Positions 23,625 to 34,265 of a DNA stretch of 64,000 nt are shown here, in pieces; position 1 is the stretch's first letter, and every line of letters begins with the position of its first letter. Below the pieces are notes generated by a model. It saw only the letters and a program-made list of their open reading frames with translations, was not told where the DNA came from and made no database searches. The translations under genes were made by a program, and so were the position numbers. The DNA comes from Strongylocentrotus purpuratus (taxonomy: Eukaryota > Echinodermata > Echinoidea > Camarodonta > Strongylocentrotidae): assembly GCF_000002235.5 (NCBI RefSeq), contig NW_022145543.1, positions 1,426,001 through 1,490,000 of the forward strand. Direction: 5' to 3'.

Positions 23625-23988
23625 AGTATACAAATAATGAATATTTATGAGTTCAATAGTGCGAATATTTTCACGAGTAAAATAGAACTTTCATCTTTCA
23701 ACGAATGAAAATATTCGCACTATTGAACGAACGAAAACATTCAATTTTTGTTTTTCATAACGTGATGACCCAGGGCTTTTGCTTGTTAATGTACGTGTCT
23801 AAGATTTTGCTGCAGTGCAACGTCACAAAGCGGAAAACAATACGGGTCGCATATATTAAACCAAAATGCACACTGACAAAAATGCAGGCTCAATGACGTA
23901 GTCGTTCAATATATTACTTATTGAATATCGTGCGACCAACAATCTGCCAATCAAATGACAAGGATCTACTAAGATGTTATATAAAGTA
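23625..23988. mobile_element. Insertion with an internal hairpin in copy 3
   Basis: Interrupts the homologous coding sequence between the codons for LLxTD and HLKLW. Near its left end AATAGTGCGAATATTTTC at 23656-23673 is repeated inverted as GAAAATATTCGCACTATT about 30 bases later. Exact borders are uncertain; no transposase. Confidence 0.55.
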
Positions 23989-24018
23989 AAATATTTAAAG
24001 CTCTTGAATTAACTCTTA

Positions 24019-24404
24019 AAGGTAATACAAAGTTTTGGTATGTGGTCATGAATTCTGTTCAAATGAACATATTGGAAGCCTATGCGATCCTACAATATTC
24101 TGTGATCGTTGTCGCGGTTGAAATCGAGTCTAAAGTTATGAAATTGTAAATAACATACTCTTTATGTTGTATTTTCATGGTCGCAGCTACCATCGTACGG
24201 CCGTAGGCGCAATTTGAAATTCATCAAAATTTAACGGGGCACCGGTAAATTTTTACATTCAATATTTCTCGGAAGCAGAAGTGTTTTAAGGGCTGATTTT
24301 TCTAGTGCTTATAATACATCCACAGGGGCATCCAGGTATATCAAAATTGTAAAGAATCACTATCCAACTTATTTTCAAAATTCCCCAAAATGTTGTATTA
24401 CCTT
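24019..24404. mobile_element. MITE, Harbinger-like, inserted in copy 3
   Basis: Ends AAGGTAATACAA and TTGTATTACCTT are perfect 12-base inverted repeats, flanked by TTA on both sides (24016-24018 and 24405-24407). A three-base TTA duplication is typical of PIF/Harbinger. It splits the family sequence AACTCTTA/GTACC. No coding. Confidence 0.75.
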
Positions 24405-24480
24405 TTATAACATCAGCCACATCTAGACCTCAGCCAGGCTCTGTTCCATCGACCAGTGGTAGAACTGCAGGGCTTGTGTG

Positions 24481-25300
24481 CGTTTGCGTGTGCGTGTGGG
24501 TATGGTTACAAAATCATATTGAATTGAATATGTTTTATGATGGGGATCCTTTTTATAAGCAATTTAATTCTTTGAGTTCCTGACAATTTACTACCTTTGT
24601 AGTTTGTATGTGTTATGTATTCTTTTTCCAATTTTCAATTTACAAATATAGTGTTTGGTAAAAATTTGAGAGTAAGTCTAGAGGAAAACTCTTTTTTTTT
24701 TTAAATACCTGTCATTAGTGGCGAGTTCAATGGGCTTTGGGCACAAAATATCAACTAGTAAAGGTAAGGGGTAGCATATTAAATTTGTTACAAAAATCCA
24801 ACAGCCAAACATCTGAATTCAAATAAATATCCATATTACGAGTATAACCGCTTATTGGGATTGATATCGGGCATTCCTTGTTTGTTTTTTTCTTTTGTTG
24901 GTGATTTTACCTTTACCATGTATATTTTGTTTACCATATGTGATATATCTGTACTATTTCCCTATAACAAAGTAGCTTTAAAGTTGTAATCAAGAGCCAA
25001 TATTTTATAATATAAAACTGTACTGGAGTTTAAGTCAATGGAAATGGTTAATTAAATATATATTGTAGAAATGGCGATTATGTAAATGACAAAGCTCTGG
25101 TTGATAGCAACCAAACTTACTGTAATTAAATTTGTAATTGACATGGTTCATTTTTTCCCGGAGTAGTTGATAGTTTGAAGAAAGATTTCACAGAAACCAA
25201 GACATTAACATCGTGACTTTTATTCATTTAAGCATTATGTGGAGTGAACAACTAATGCTAAAAATTAAGGGATTTGATTGCAATTTGCTTTAATAAGATT
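24481..25300. repeat. Downstream spacer of copy 3 with a LINE tail
   Basis: 24500-24650 matches the LINE 3' UTR at 16930-17080. The rest matches the spacer after copy 2 (17120-17830) in order. No gene. Confidence 0.6.
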
Positions 25301-25304
25301 ACCT

Positions 25305-25648
25305 TTGGAGTGTCGTGGTCGAGTGGTTTAAGGCGCTTGACTCTGAGATGCGAAGGTCGAGGGTTCCAATCCCCACACGGCACTAATATCCTTTGGCAAG
25401 ATATTAACCTGCAATTGCTACTCTCCACCCAGGTGTTAAATGGGTACCCGGTAGGATGCGACCGTCATTGTTGGTCAAACAGTTTTTGAGCGTCATGTAA
25501 CGCCTGGCTGGAATGCTCCCCAGGGAGTGGAGATTGTGTGCGGGCAAGCACTGAATCCAATGACCGGGGTAATAGTATATTTGTAAAGCGCTTAGAGACA
25601 TTTGTATTAAGCGCTATATAAAAAATTAAATATTATTTATTATTATTA
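25305..25648 (+). mobile_element. tRNA-derived SINE
   Basis: The head is a tRNA-like sequence with an A-box (TGGTCGAGTGG) and a B-box (GGTTCCAATCC), ending CGGCAC. A conserved body follows, then the tail segment AAGCGCTATATAAA and an ATT repeat. ATTACC occurs just before the head and just after the tail and may be the target-site duplication. A functional tRNA gene is unlikely because the body and tail are continuous. RNA polymerase III transcription and LINE-driven copying are family knowledge. Confidence 0.8.
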
Positions 25649-26541
25649 CCAACAAAATCACCACAACCTCCACTACAACCAACGCCAACTCTCTTTCTTT
25701 TGTTGCAGTCCATTTTATATGACAAATGCCCGCTACGGACAAGCAGGACGAAAGACATGTCGTAAGTTACACAAATACAATTAAATAAAGCACGTGTCTT
25801 TGATCATGTCTAATGTTTACTGCTGGAATTTATTGTTAACAATGTAATATAATTTCATCTATCACTGTTTATTGGTTGTAAAGTGTGTGAAATTAACAGT
25901 TTGTATGTAGACTGACATCGAAACAAAATATTGGCTAAAGTGCAAAGAGGTGTTAGACTGTATTTTTGAGTCAATTCTTATGTTAAAAACATAACATGGG
26001 GTTTCCCAGCACGAATTGGCGTAAAACCTAACTTTACTATCTTTCGAATTCAGTTTAATGAGGTTTTAACAACATTATGTGAAGAATGTCGACTCTGTAC
26101 CTCAAAAAACGATATATTGGCCAACAACAGAAATAAGGGGAATTCTGTTTTGAACATGAACATCCTTCCTTATTTTTTTTAAACCAAATGAAGTTTCATG
26201 TATCTTACGAATTGTGGTTATTTTGATTTTTTTTCATGAATGACTCATGTTAGCTTATTCAAACTTCAAAGCGCACGTCTTTATCAGATCATTATTGGAG
26301 GTGGTTTATAATAACTTGTGATTTTTAAGCATGGTACCCCTTTCTTCGCTTTAATGAGTAAAAATGTGAGTGTAAATATAACTGAAGCAGTTTATCTTCC
26401 ATAATAGTTATGATACCTATGAGTCCTTGCAAATTTTGAAATATTTTGTTCATGCTCATATATATTTTTGTTCTCCTCCCCCCCCCCCCTTTCAAAGGGT
26501 TCCTTTATTAAATAGTATTGTTCGCATATGTATACAAGAAG

Positions 26542-26581
<40 letters not shown>

Positions 26582-26913
26582 GCAGAATTTCAAAATGATA
26601 TTCTTGGCCTTTCAAAAATATGATAAGAACAAACATTTATAGATATCAGTTACAAATTGCAGTTCATTTTAAAATATCACAGATTAATTTGGTAAAATAA
26701 TTTAGAAGAAATAAACAATCAGAAACATTTTGCAAAAAGAAACAATTTTTCATAAATTTCTTTTCTTCAGATTTGTTTTACATATATGCTTTTCCATGTC
26801 ATAATAACACTTAATCGCTTATATTATGTGTTCATAAACTGGCAAACACTGTTTGCATTTTGCTGCAAAAATGTCTTTCCTTAATATAATCATATAATCG
26901 TATAATCATATAC
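25649..26913. other. Region without recognisable gene
   Basis: AT-rich, with a C run at 26478-26490 and an (AT)n tract at 26546-26578. Some phrases near 25650-25770 look unique. No open frame beyond chance; nothing identified. Confidence 0.5.
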
Positions 26914-27180
26914 CGGAGTGTTTGCTCAGTCAGAAGAGCGTCCGCCTCACAACCGGGAGGTCGTGGTTTCGAACCCCAGCCGCGTCATACCAAAAGACGT
27001 TAAAAGACGGGAGTTGTTGCTACCTTGTTTGGCGTTCAACAATAAGGGATAGAGCAACGTCGATCTGGCGCTGCTCAGTGGCTGCCGGTCTCACGATCAA
27101 TTGGGCAAAAAGAATTTCTGTTTCGGTTTAATTAAATTTGGAGTGAACTATTAGGCTATTATTATTATTAGTATTATTCT
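26914..27180 (+). mobile_element. Second tRNA-derived SINE family
   Basis: Starts GGAGTGTTTGCTCAGTCAGA with an A-box-like segment, a B-box (GGTTTCGAACCCC) and CGCGTC. A short body and an ATT-repeat tail (27155-27172) follow. The body differs from the SINE at 25305, so this is another family. The 69-codon frame across it is not a gene. Confidence 0.75.
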
Positions 27181-28600
27181 TACAGTTGAGGGCACTGTTA
27201 TTATTTCCATGAAACCCAAACAATTTATTTTTATTTCTAAACTTAATAGGTACATTATTACGGGGTAGCCAACTCTCAAGAGTCAATGTTCTTTTCAACC
27301 ACATCGTCATTTGACGGTTAATCTCTTGAACCTTTTCTTGATAACTATTATTAACCATTTCTGATAATTGTATTGAAAAATCTATGCCCAAGTACCTAAA
27401 ATATCCTTCAGATATCCAGTTAAGTTTGTACTCGTATAAAATTTCTTATTGAAAGTTCTTTTCTTCCCAATCCATATCACTTGAGTTTTAGTTGTGTTGA
27501 TTTTGTAAGTATTGTAAGGGCACATTGTAAATCCTGCATTAAACCGTTTAGCGTCAAAAGGGTATCATCGGCATATTGCAACAGTTTAAGCGTTTTCCAT
27601 TCATATGCAATCAAACTAAAAAATGCGAGTGTCGTATTAGGATACAAAGTATCTCGCTGACTAACAAAAAGAGGTAGGGAGACATCATCCCGTTTCAAAT
27701 CTATCTGTACAGTGTCCGTTAACTAATACACAAGAGGATGCATTTGCATAAAACAAGTTGATCCATTTCTTTACAGCTGGACCGAAGCAAAAGAAATCCA
27801 GGACATTGAATAGAAAATTATGAGATACGGAATCGAAAGCTTTTTCAAAATCAGCAACAAGAAGCATGCCAGCCATATTATGTCATTTAGTATAAAGTAG
27901 CGTATCATGTAAAAAATAACGTATGTGTTCGCCAATAAAGCGACCACTCAAAAATCCTGTTTGATTTTCATGCATTAAAAAAGACAAAACGCCCTTGAGT
28001 CTGTTTGCGATACAACTGGATGCTAATTTATAAACTGTATTCAGTAAGGAGATTGAGCGCCAATTTTAAAAAATGTCTAGGTTTGTTTCCTTTCGGAATC
28101 AAAGTTATTATTCCTATTGTTTGTGAGTTTGACAATTGCCCTGTGAAATACGCATAATTCAATGATCTTACCAGAAAGTATTTAAAATCTTCCCAAAAGT
28201 AACGATAAAATTTTACAGTAAAACCATCCTGTCCGGGAGATTTATAGTTTTTCATGATTTTTAAAGTGGAATAGATATCGTTAACACGAAGTGGGCCTTC
28301 CAATATTGAGGACATTTGTGAGGACAATTTAGGGATGTTAGGATATTTTAATAATAATTCCAGATTAATTCCACCAGTTTCTTTTTCTGCATAAGAGTAA
28401 AAATTTAACATTTCCTTGCAAATGTCACTTTGTCTGTGGATAACTGACGAATTCTTTATTGGTATTATTTTGTTTTTCTAAATTTAAACAAGATTTAGAA
28501 CACTTTTCCCGAAACTCCATCCATTTAATCCTGATTCAATCGCAATTCCTTCATTAGATTAAAAACGGGATGCTTCCAGGTCAATGCTAATATATTGTTA
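27181..28600 (-). mobile_element. LINE, L1/Tx1-like, internal reverse transcriptase fragment
   Basis: Read right to left: YKSPGQDGFTVKFYRYFWED and IGIITLIPKGNKPRHF (28411-28080), GMLLVADFEKAFDSVSHNFL with FYANASSCVLVNGH (27876-27690), QYADDTLL with the YxDD catalytic core (27590-27560), then MGIDFSIQLSEM with MWLKRTLT (27391-27290). These are consecutive pieces of an L1-type reverse transcriptase broken by frameshifts, stops and a gap around 28030-27880. Endonuclease and 3' end are missing. Inactive. Confidence 0.8.
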
Positions 28601-29282
28601 CGGACTAGGACAATACAAAAAAAAAATCCAATAAAATATATTGAATTTAACCCAACGAAAGAAAAAAAAACGTTTATAATTCATCCATTCCAACCATAAC
28701 TTTGATTCTATAATATTATAATATGTTATCACTGTTCATCGTTGTGATCTTTCACCAGTATTGATTGATGCTTTGGATGATCGTGTGAGAGTGAGAGAGC
28801 AGCAAACCTTTTCTTGTTGTTATCCATCAGCTTAACCCACTGGAAAAAGAAACGGTATATTCAGATAAACAAATGAAAATAATGAAAGAAAGAAGAAAAA
28901 ACGAAAACGTTTAAAACAATTACAAAAAGTAGGTGGCTACATGTACTTGTATCGCTCTTATGCCCCCCCCCCCCCACCTTCCCCCTCAGCACTCCTACTT
29001 TATATATAATGATTATAGCCCAGCGGCTAAACTATACAGCGCTCTACCATTTTCGATACCCGATAGTAACGCCTTAGTAGAGAATAGAAAATGTAGATTA
29101 AATGTCTTGCAAAAGAATTTTTGAGAGTGGGACCACCAACGTCTTGATAAAAAAAGTAAGCGTACGAGGTGATTATGAACACATTGGGAGACCCTCGAAC
29201 TTTCGAAAATTTGTTACAAAAAATAATGCGTTAGATTTTCATTAATCTAATTTCTGATTAGTTAACGTCCTTCCAAATCAAT
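28601..29282. other. Region without recognisable gene
   Basis: AT-rich with a C run at 28963-28975. Nothing identified. Confidence 0.5.
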
Positions 29283-29530
29283 TTGCAAATTAACGTGTGG
29301 GGGTGGGTCTTCTTCTTATCGAGTCACTACACAAGTCCCGTCCAGTGGTCCACACAGGCTTTGGCACGTCATCTTGGGTGCATGGCTCTGGCAGGAGTGG
29401 GCAGACTAGCAGGTGTTCCATTGTCTGTTCCTGGCCGCATTCACATGCCGTTTGTTCGTCTCCTAGACCCCATCTCTGCATTAGGACTCTGCATCGACCG
29501 TAGCCAGTTGGGGGTGGGTGGGGCTGGGGT
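29283..29530 (-). mobile_element. LINE C-terminal fragment with Cys/His cluster
   Basis: The minus strand encodes MQRWGLGDEQTACECGQEQ followed by MEHLLVCPLLPEPC. CxCG...Q(T)MxHLLxCPLL is the usual last block of Jockey-type reverse transcriptase polyproteins. Only this block is present. Host-gene origin is unlikely. Confidence 0.65.
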
Positions 29531-29896
29531 TCTACTGGGTATGAATGGAAAGTCTAACTAAAAGGAGAAATAATATCAGAAAATCACAAACATATCAGAA
29601 TGGTATTAAAATGTACAACTTACCTTGGCACAAGTTCTCAGAACACCCACCAAGGTAGCCGTTAGGGCATTTGCTACAAGGCGTCCCTTGTTCGTATGGT
29701 CTTTCTCCTCTGTAGTTACCTCTAAAATATCATTTTGTAGAAGAAGCAAAGATATGGATATTTACTGTGTAAAAAATCCATTATTATTAAATTTGAATAT
29801 TTTGCGTTTTTATCTAATTGCAACCATGGTAGCTCTTGAATCATCATAAGCTAGGAGGGAGTAGTATACATATATACAATGACACTCGAGGATCTA

Positions 29897-30005
29897 GCTG
29901 AAACTATTCGCATCGAAGGAACATCAACTAGTACTTTTCTCCCGAGGGCCATCGGCCCGAGGGAGAAAAGTACTAATGATGTTCCTGAGTGCGAATAGTT
30001 TTAGC
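29897..30005. repeat. Foldback palindrome, 109 bp
   Basis: GCTGAAACTATTCGCA on the left is mirrored by TGCGAATAGTTTTAGC on the right. Inside, AGTACTTTTCTCCC is mirrored by GGGAGAAAAGTACT around a short centre (GAGGGCCATCGGCCCGAG). Weaker symmetry extends about 15 bases outward on each side. Probably a foldback MITE. Confidence 0.85.
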
Positions 30006-30199
30006 TTGTTCCGAGAATGAGTCATTTTATATTTGTTTTATATCCCTTCCATCTGTATTCATTGTCTTATATCAATTTATTAAATTGATATCAAGATTAT
30101 TTTCAGTAATTCATTAATTCAGATATCAATTTACTGGTGCCAGTTAATTTCTTTTTTAATTGCTTCCATTAATTTCGTCATTAATTATCGTTTTAATTA

Positions 30200-30300
30200 A
30201 TATTATCGCTTTGTTTTTGATTATTATTATTATTATCATCATCAATATTGTTATTATCATTATCATCATAATTTTTCTCACTATTGTCGATAGTGTTATT
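30200..30300. repeat. AT-rich (ATT/ATC)n tract
   Basis: ATTATTATTATC-type simple repeat, the source of Ile-rich spurious frames on both strands. Confidence 0.8.
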
Positions 30301-30463
30301 TTGTATGGATTAACAATAATTCTATTTGTATTGTATATTTCACAGTGTTTAATTGACAAATTCAAACTGATTGTAAACTTCTCCAATACCCCAATGTGGG
30401 TGACATGAGAATAAATTGTCATTGGGAAAACGCATAGTTCAAGAATATGCGTATTTTTTATTG

Positions 30464-30523
30464 TGACGTCACGCATAGTACCTTTTTTTCCCTAGGGAAA
30501 AAAAGGTACTATGCGTGACGTCA
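30464..30523. repeat. Perfect 60-bp palindrome with TGACGTCA ends
   Basis: The 30 bases from TGACGTCACGCATAGTACC onward are followed immediately by their exact complement, with CCCTAGGG at the centre and no spacer. Both ends are the octamer TGACGTCA, the CRE bound by CREB/ATF in animals. Imperfect symmetry continues a further ten bases or so. Confidence 0.95.
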
Positions 30524-30540
30524 TCAATAAAAAGGTACTA

Positions 30541-31040
30541 TTTCGATGTAGGCGGCAGGAAACGTCTTTTATAGTAAAACTATTCATTTTCTTGTTGTGT
30601 ACACTCCTAATGCAACAATCTTACGATAAGGGATATAATATATACTATTCAATGGTCTGTAGTTACTTCTAAAATGACATGATCATGTAGAAGAAGCAGA
30701 TATAGGGATATTAACAAGAAGGAAAACATGCAGTATTCAATTATGGAAGTTGTTCGATAATTTTGCGTTTTATTTGATTACAACCATGGTAGACCTTAAT
30801 GGGATTATTATAGGGAGTTGTAAATATATATATATATCGACATATTGATTGCCTAAGGGGCATATAAATACCATGCACTGAAAGTCTTTATATAATCAAG
30901 TACTTATAGTTAAGTTTCTGATTAAACTATGGTACCCTCTGTTCGGTGGTGACAGCCATTTTTATTCGGACCGCGCTCCTCTTAATAGTCACGTCGCCTC
31001 GGGCACCATAGTTTAAACCAGACCCTCTTACCTCGGCACA
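30541..31040. other. Region without recognisable gene
   Basis: 30655-30800 partly repeats 29690-29860 (segments near CTCTGTAGTTAC and TGTAGAAGAAGC), so a piece has been duplicated about 1 kb apart. No gene. Confidence 0.45.
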
Positions 31041-31042
31041 AG

Positions 31043-31155
31043 GTAAAAATGTCAGTGGTAAAAATGTCAGAGGTTATAATGTCAGATGTAAAAATGTCAG
31101 AGGAAAAATGTCAGAGGTAAAAATGTCAGAGGTAATAATGTCAGAGGTACAAAAA
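31043..31155. repeat. 15-bp minisatellite
   Basis: Seven or eight units close to GGTAAAAATGTCAGA. The complement of two units lies at 2140-2170 in the first spacer, which looks like the unamplified form. Confidence 0.8.
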
Positions 31156-31850
31156 AAATGTCGGGGTACAAATCAGTGCCGTCATAATATCTCAGCACTT
31201 TATCACAGAAAATGTCGAGACGTAAGCTACTGGCTAGTCTATCATATTTCTTCTTTCCATATCATAATGTATATTTTATAAATTACTGTGTATTGTACTT
31301 TGTACATGTCCTGAGGATAAGAAAACGAGGAAAATTATTTTGAAACTTTTGTTTTGTGATCAGCATGCATAAATGAATTTCTAACATTTTTCGATATTTT
31401 AAATTGGTTGATGTTTTAATGTTTATTTTGGTATGGGGGAAGTAAATACATAGAATATTAACATTGCATGAGATTTTTTTTTTTTTTAAGTGAATCAGTC
31501 ATAAAGATTGCACAGAAATTCCATAAATGTAGTCATCAGAACCATCTTTATGTTCATCCCAGCAAAGAGTTTTATGACAACAAAACATTAAGCAAAAGAC
31601 ATGGATGCATTTCCCCCTCATCAATACTATATTACAAAAGTTTAACAAACAATATCAATGCTTCGCTTGCAGAATGTCAAATAGTAGGCATACATTTAGT
31701 TGAGACATATCTAGCCAGTCATTCTTTCATGGAGATTTGTAAAATGTACCCCCTAAATAAATTAAAACCCCTCGACCATATTCCCTAAGCACGGTCTATC
31801 TTAACTGAATCTCTATGAAAGTAAATGTTAGTAAATAGATAGATCGCGAC
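31156..31850 (-). repeat. Inverted fragment of array spacer
   Basis: The complement of 31156-31480 matches 1850-2135 of the first spacer in order (CTCAGGACATGTAC, TATGGAAGAAGG, TAAATTGCTGAGATGTTATG). The remainder is diverged and not placed. The 106-codon frame at 31468 has no recognisable feature. Confidence 0.65.
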
Positions 31851-32000
31851 CCTTGATTAATATAACACGATCGCAACGATTAAAACGAATCAATCCAAGG
31901 CAATATAATGCTCTCTTGCGTATCGTATTCAGACACTCATCATCAATAGTGATCTGTCAGTTTATGACAGGTTCAGTGACCTATTATATTAAATTCTATA
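31851..32000. repeat. Upstream spacer block before copy 4, first piece
   Basis: Matches 5040-5150 (ATATAACACGATTGC...AATCAATTCAAGG). The block is resumed at 34209 and again at 35830, the gaps being filled by a LINE and a hAT-type element. Confidence 0.65.
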
Positions 32001-34205
32001 TCAAGTGTCTCTCCAAGTTTCTCTCCAAGTTCCTCGGTCTTGAGTAAACCGTTTCATCGTTTCATACCCTGTTGCTCCACATTGTGTGATTACATCGTCT
32101 AGAAAGCCTTTACGAGGTCTTCCCCTCTTCTTCTTTCCATGAATACGTCCTTCTATGTCTCTGTCTCTGAGCATCAAGACCTCATCATGCCGCATTATGT
32201 GTCCAAGCCATTTCTTCTGTCTCTCTCTAATCGTTTGAATCAGCACCCGCTTTTCTTGAGCTCGTTGCAACTCCTCTTCATTCGAAATTCTCTCCCTCCA
32301 AGACACACCTAGTAATTTGCGCCAGCACCACATTTCGACCGCCTCCAATCGCTGCATGTCCTTTTTAATGAGTGTCCACGTCTCAGCCCCATACAACAGT
32401 ACACTCCATACTAGAGCCTTCACAAGACGCTTTCTCAAACTAAGGTCAATGTTGTGGCTCATCAGGATATCTTGTCTTTGTAAGAAGGCAGCTCTTGCCA
32501 GAGCTGAGCGCAAGTTGACCTATTTGGCAGACTTGCCATCCTCAGTCAGCACACTGCCTAGATACTTGAAGTGGTTGACATGCATTAGTCTGTTGCCATT
32601 TAACATGATAGTTATTTCTTTTGTCTTGCCTTTACTTATCATCATCACCTTTGTTTTCTTCTCGTTGATTCTCATGCCATAGCTCCTAACCACTTGATCC
32701 ATCTGAACCATCTGTCTTTGAAGACCATCGGCAGTGACAGCGAGCGTGGCCTGATCATCAGCATACCGTAAAGACCTAATCAACACTCCTCCAACGATCA
32801 CTACTTCTTCTAACATTGCCAGAGCTTCTCTTACCATTGCCTCTGCATAGATATTGAAGAGAAGAGGAGACAGAAGGCATCCCTGACGTGTTCCACGTCC
32901 AATGACGGCTGGTTCAGAGACCCCATCTCCAACGCGAACGCTAGCAGTCTGAGCCATGTACAAGGATGCAAGCAATCTACGGTCTTTCCAATCAACACCA
33001 ATGGCTGACAGCACTTCCATCAACCTAGTCCAATTGGCACAGTCAAATGCCTTTTCGTAGTCCACAAAACAGATATATAGGTCCTGATCATGCTGTATAC
33101 ATCTCTCACTTAGTATTCTCATCACAGCGATTGCTTCTCGAGTGCCGACCCCTTTTCGAAAGCCAAATTGGTCAATTCCAATATAATCTCTAGACCTCGC
33201 TTCAATCAGATGGTTGAGTACCTTTAGTAATACTTTTGAAGCATGTGATATCAGGCTGATAGTGCGGTGATCCTCGCATCTGATTGCCTTTGTAGGTTTT
33301 TCCTTGTTGGTTTTTCCTGCCGAGACCCCACTCTCCAACAGCATCATCATGTTTGTGTGAGCTTCCAACGACAGCATTCCAGTCACCGAGAAGAATACGA
33401 TAGTCATTTCCTTTCCCTTTGTCCAGCTCCTCATCGATCATGTCGTAAATATCCTCCACATCTTTGTCCTCAAAGTCACTTGTAGGCATGTACACAACCA
33501 ACACAACCGGTGATCCTTTATTCTGACTGCTAACAGTCTATCGCTTACAGCCTCTATCCTACATACATTCTTTGCTGTATGCTTGTCCAGCAGAAGGGCA
33601 ACACCACGTTGTCTTGCTTTCCCTCCAGAGTATATCACTCTGAATTCATCACTCATGAAGTCACCACTGTCAAGCCATCTAACCTCAGTAAGAGCGAGCA
33701 GGTTCATGTTATAACGTCGCATCTCACGTTTGATGGTTTCTATCTTGTCGTCTCTCATTGTTCTAACATTCCAAGTGCCTACGCGCGAGTGAGAACTTTG
33801 CTGACTGACGACCTGACCATCCTCACTGCTGGCCCTGCCGGACGCGACACCCTGGCATCTAGTGTCTAGAGTCACGTTAACGTCTTTGGCTTGATTTTAA
33901 TTGACAACTATCATATCATATAATTGGGTCATCCTGAGGATATTACTGCGGTGGGTTCCCGTTGCCTTCCGCAGGCCCAATTTTCATCATGGCTGGACTC
34001 CATTAGAAGGTTTGCTTTTACTACAGCTGACGAGTACCCTCTACCCGGATTTATGATAAACTAGCCCCCGCTGGACATCATCCCAGTATTTCTATGGTCT
34101 CGGGGAAGGCTGTCAGGTGCTACACCTTGCCCAAGGGGGACCCGGAACTTTGCATTAAAGGGTAGGGATGTTCAATGCTCTAAGGCCCTAGAGGCCCGCA
34201 TACCC
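32001..34205 (-). mobile_element. LINE, RTE-like, with internal deletion
   Basis: Minus strand, read from 33875 down. An endonuclease domain begins VGTWNVRTMRDDKIETIKRE and contains LLALTEVRW and, in another frame, ILLGDWNAVVG. It joins abruptly to reverse transcriptase (CEDHRTISLISHASKVLLKV, FVDYEKAFDC, GTRQGCLLSPLLFNIYAEAM, LRYADDQATLA), ending in VWSVLLYGAETWTL and WLGHIMRH. At least two frameshifts are present, and several hundred bases between endonuclease and palm are deleted. The 5' UTR runs to about 34205. The endonuclease resembles the BovB-derived Cfdp2 family. Cannot mobilise itself. Confidence 0.85.
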
Positions 34206-34265
34206 AATGCAGACAATACAATACGTTATTGTAACATTCCTGCCTCTACTCACCCACGCACACAC

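Larger units (their letters stand above)
22818..24480 (+). pseudogene. Degenerate TRIM copy 3
   Basis: The family start ATGGAGAGG reads ACGGAGAGG at 22818. The first in-frame ATG is 13 codons on (22857), still before the RING, and the frame stays open to 23615 (252 residues). The RING keeps CAIC, CGH, C and CPSC, but the sixth zinc ligand is Leu (CGHVFCKKL). The B-box (CTEHREEQ onward) and coiled coil remain. The tail is lost: a stop falls after NVMEFL. Family-like sequence resumes at about 23990-24018 (LKLWNKLL region) and 24412-24475 (SRPQPGSVPSTSG), separated by two insertions. A truncated RING-defective protein could still be made and act as a dominant partner, but decay is the simpler reading. 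Confidence 0.8.

Noticed and set aside
25308-25385. A functional tRNA gene
   Set aside because: The tRNA-like head continues into a SINE body and ATT tail, and possible target duplications flank the whole unit.
29283-29561. Plus-strand 92-residue protein
   Set aside because: It is the antisense shadow of the LINE C-terminal fragment on the minus strand.
30160-30476. Ile-rich membrane proteins on both strands
   Set aside because: They are translations of an ATT/ATC simple repeat.
31043-31155. CRISPR-like array
   Set aside because: Units are contiguous 15-mers without spacers, in a eukaryotic context; it is a minisatellite.
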